A DNA stretch of 64,000 nucleotides from Phytohabitans sp036906915 (GTDB lineage Bacteria > Actinomycetota > Actinomycetes > Mycobacteriales > Micromonosporaceae): contig NZ_JBAKHX010000035.1 of the NCBI RefSeq assembly GCF_036906915.1, forward strand, positions 1 through 64,000, in the 5' to 3' direction. Both the position numbers and the translations under genes were made by a program. This document shows positions 62,692 to 64,000 of this stretch, in pieces. The notes under the pieces were generated by a model. That model did not search any database. It was not told the origin of the DNA and worked only from the letters and a program-made list of their open reading frames with translations. Numbering within the stretch: the stretch's first letter is position 1; each line of letters starts with the position of its first letter.

Positions 62692-63690
62692 CTACGTCAC
62701 GGAGAGATGGACGTGGTCGGTGTGTTCCGCGGACGGACTGCCGCTGCCGCTGTACGACCTCCAGCCGCTGCTGGGCAACCAGATCCGGCGGAACCAGATG
62801 ACGTAGAGCACACCGAGCGCGCTCGCGTTCTTGATGTAGAAGTTCGCGAGGCGGTCGCCGTAGTCCCTGTCGCCGCCCGTGGCCACCTTGCCGAAGCCGC
62901 TCGCCGCTGAGGACCAGTCACACGCCCGGCCCTTCGGGTGCTCGCCGGAACCACCGCTGCGCCAGCAGTAGACGTACCGGCTGAAGCCGGCTTCCTTCGT
63001 CTCCCTGTACGCGTGCAGCAGTCGCGGCGTGACGCAGCCGCCGGTACCCGTCGGGTCCTTGACGCTGCACCCGCCGGAGCCGCTCGGGCCCTGGCTGGCC
63101 GTCGCCGCGCCGGAGCCGCTCGGGCCGCTGGAACTGCTGCCGCCGCCGGCGTTGGCCAAGGCGTTCTCCGCCTGCTTCTTGCGGGCGGCCATGACCTGGA
63201 CCTGCTTCTGCTGCTCCCTGACCTGGTTGTCGATCGCGAGCTTGGTGTGGGTGGCGTTGTTGCGCGCGTCGATGAGGTCGCGAAGCTTCTTGTCTTCGCT
63301 CTCCGCGAGCGTGTCGAGCGCGGACGCCCGGTCCATGAAGCCTTCCGGTGTGGAGGCGTTGAGCATGGCGGAGATGGGGCCGAGCCGGCCGCGCTGGTAC
63401 GCCACGTTCGCAAGCTCGCCGATGACCTGAGTCTTCACAGCGAGGTCCTGCTCGAACTTCACGAGGTCGACGCGGAGCCGCTCCTGCTCCTTTTTGGACT
63501 TCGCAAGCGCGTCCTGCGCGACGATGTACCCCTTGCTCGCTGTTTCCAGTTGCTCGCGCAGTGTCGCCGTTCCACCCTCGTCGTCGGTGTTTGGCGCGGC
63601 GCCAGCGGGTTGAGCATGGATGCCGACCAGAGCGAACGTCGCGGCGACGAGCACCGCGAGCAGCCCTACCCGGCTGCGGGCATGAGCCAT
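62692..63690 (-). CDS. Secreted coiled-coil protein with ARB_07466-like C-terminal domain (cell-wall hydrolase-like)
   Basis: A 332-residue exported protein. A signal peptide covers about 1-31 (ending AGAA), a long coiled coil runs ~40-175 (as in RipA/NlpC-type wall proteins), a Gly/Ser linker follows, and ~208-332 form the ARB_07466-like domain with GCVTPRLLHAYRETKEAGF, GEHPKGRACDWS and the closing DHVHLSV. The conserved His and Asp residues resemble LAS-type metallopeptidases. I start at ATG 63688-63690 with GGAAGG about nine bases upstream. A c-di-AMP riboswitch precedes it. Confidence 0.9.
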   Translation of the reverse strand: MAHARSRVGLLAVLVAATFALVGIHAQPAGAAPNTDDEGGTATLREQLETASKGYIVAQDALAKSKKEQERLRVDLVKFEQDLAVKTQVIGELANVAYQRGRLGPISAMLNASTPEGFMDRASALDTLAESEDKKLRDLIDARNNATHTKLAIDNQVREQQKQVQVMAARKKQAENALANAGGGSSSSGPSGSGAATASQGPSGSGGCSVKDPTGTGGCVTPRLLHAYRETKEAGFSRYVYCWRSGGSGEHPKGRACDWSSAASGFGKVATGGDRDYGDRLANFYIKNASALGVLYVIWFRRIWLPSSGWRSYSGSGSPSAEHTDHVHLSVT

Positions 63691-63718
63691 CAACCATCCT
63701 TCCAGTCAGCCGCCGACC

Positions 63719-63830
63719 GAGTTAGCTGACGGGTTCGGGACGGAAGTATCCCTACCGCTCGCGCGGATTCACCCCGGTGGAACTCGTGGTTCCCCGGCTC
63801 GCCACGCGTTGGCGCGGCGATTAGGCGGCA
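63719..63830 (-). promoter_or_regulatory. Cyclic-di-AMP (ydaO/yuaA-type) riboswitch
   Basis: On the minus strand this leader reads CGCCTAATCGCC, GCGAGCCGGGGAACCA, GGGGTGAATCC (63765-63775), GTAGGGA and CCCGAACCCGTCAGCTAAC, in that order. These are the conserved blocks of the ydaO c-di-AMP riboswitch, common before wall-hydrolase genes in actinobacteria. It ends about 30 nt before the secreted-protein start. GTCAGC (63725-63730) at its end can pair with GCTGAC (63705-63710), an obvious candidate expression-platform switch near the ribosome site. Confidence 0.93.
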
Positions 63831-63932
63831 GTCACCACCGGCACCGGGGGGCGCCGCCGGGCGGTGACCGGAGCCGAGCGTACCGGGTTCCGGTCGATGT
63901 GCCCACCCGTTGCACGCACGGTCACAAGCCCG

Positions 63933-64000
63933 TCACCAGGTGGTTTGCCGGCATGCTTCGGCGGGTTCGACCTGGAGCGTGGCGTGCGCGATGTCGAAGT
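63933..64000 (-). CDS. Cation diffusion facilitator, C-terminal end only
   Basis: The last 22 codons of a gene running out of the window. The encoded end FDIAHATLQVEPAEACRQTT matches the C-terminus of CDF metal/proton antiporters (CzcD-like), where the cytoplasmic domain ends in a HATLQVE strand. The stop is TGA at 63933-63935. The main body lies outside, so metal specificity cannot be judged. The riboswitch follows about 100 nt further on. Confidence 0.75.
   Translation of the reverse strand, partial: FDIAHATLQVEPAEACRQTTW

Overview
The window reads as chromosomal DNA of a high-GC actinobacterium, most plausibly Micromonosporaceae (inference). Supporting signs are strong G/C third-position bias, many GTG and some TTG starts, the blocks valS-folC-DUF4233-ndk-ileS and radical SAM-DUF2344-rne-rplU-rpmA-obg, an actinobacterial ileS T-box with a very short Stem I, and a c-di-AMP (ydaO-type) leader before a secreted cell-wall protein. 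The sequence opens in the last ~55 nt of a 5S rRNA gene and closes in the 3' end of a cation-efflux gene on the minus strand. I see no tRNA, CRISPR array, insertion sequence with a transposase, or phage.

0-21.5 kb, core block: 5S end and terminator; a small anchored protein; valS, folC and a DUF4233 protein; a membrane-VOC fusion; ndk; a ~0.7 kb gene-free zone built of nested inverted repeats; the T-box and ileS; an Fe-S (6-4)-type photolyase; a second anchored protein paralogous to the first; the rSAM/DUF2344 pair; RNase E/G; L21, L27 and Obg.

21.5-24.4 kb, a scar and a small regulon: two headless aminotransferase remnants (IlvE C-terminus on minus, MocR-type C-terminus on plus) abut back to back. 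A LacI-type regulator follows, divergent from a CaiB/BaiF CoA-transferase across a 10-bp inverted repeat.

24.4-38.4 kb, exopolysaccharide locus of Wzx/Wzy type: LCP ligase, initiating sugar-phosphate transferase, Wzz-like chain-length protein, Wzx-like flippase, four glycosyltransferases, Wzy-like polymerase and a large membrane protein. Most plus-strand genes overlap by 4 to 14 nt, so they probably form one transcript. A minus-strand operon inside the locus carries the Wzz-like gene followed by a coupled DUF1800/DUF1501 pair.

38.4-52.6 kb, accessory metabolism and signalling: a proline-rich protein with an apparently degenerate kinase N-lobe and an in-frame 21-bp repeat; an MFS exporter; a very large secreted GH2 beta-galactosidase with LamG and NPCBM modules; an SMP-30-like protein coupled to an NmrA-like oxidoreductase; an MHS-type transporter; a membrane GGDEF-EAL protein; two small unknown proteins.

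52.6-64 kb: an AraC regulator; a tightly overlapping three-gene operon of lower GC (membrane/Cys-cluster protein, methyltransferase, inositol-monophosphatase-like protein) that I do not recognise as any described system; a GH31 alpha-xylosidase-like gene with a LacI-type operator; a small membrane protein; a STAS protein with a stress-sigma-like promoter followed by a Ser/Thr kinase; surE and a PfkB kinase; and a secreted peptidoglycan-hydrolase-like protein behind the c-di-AMP riboswitch.
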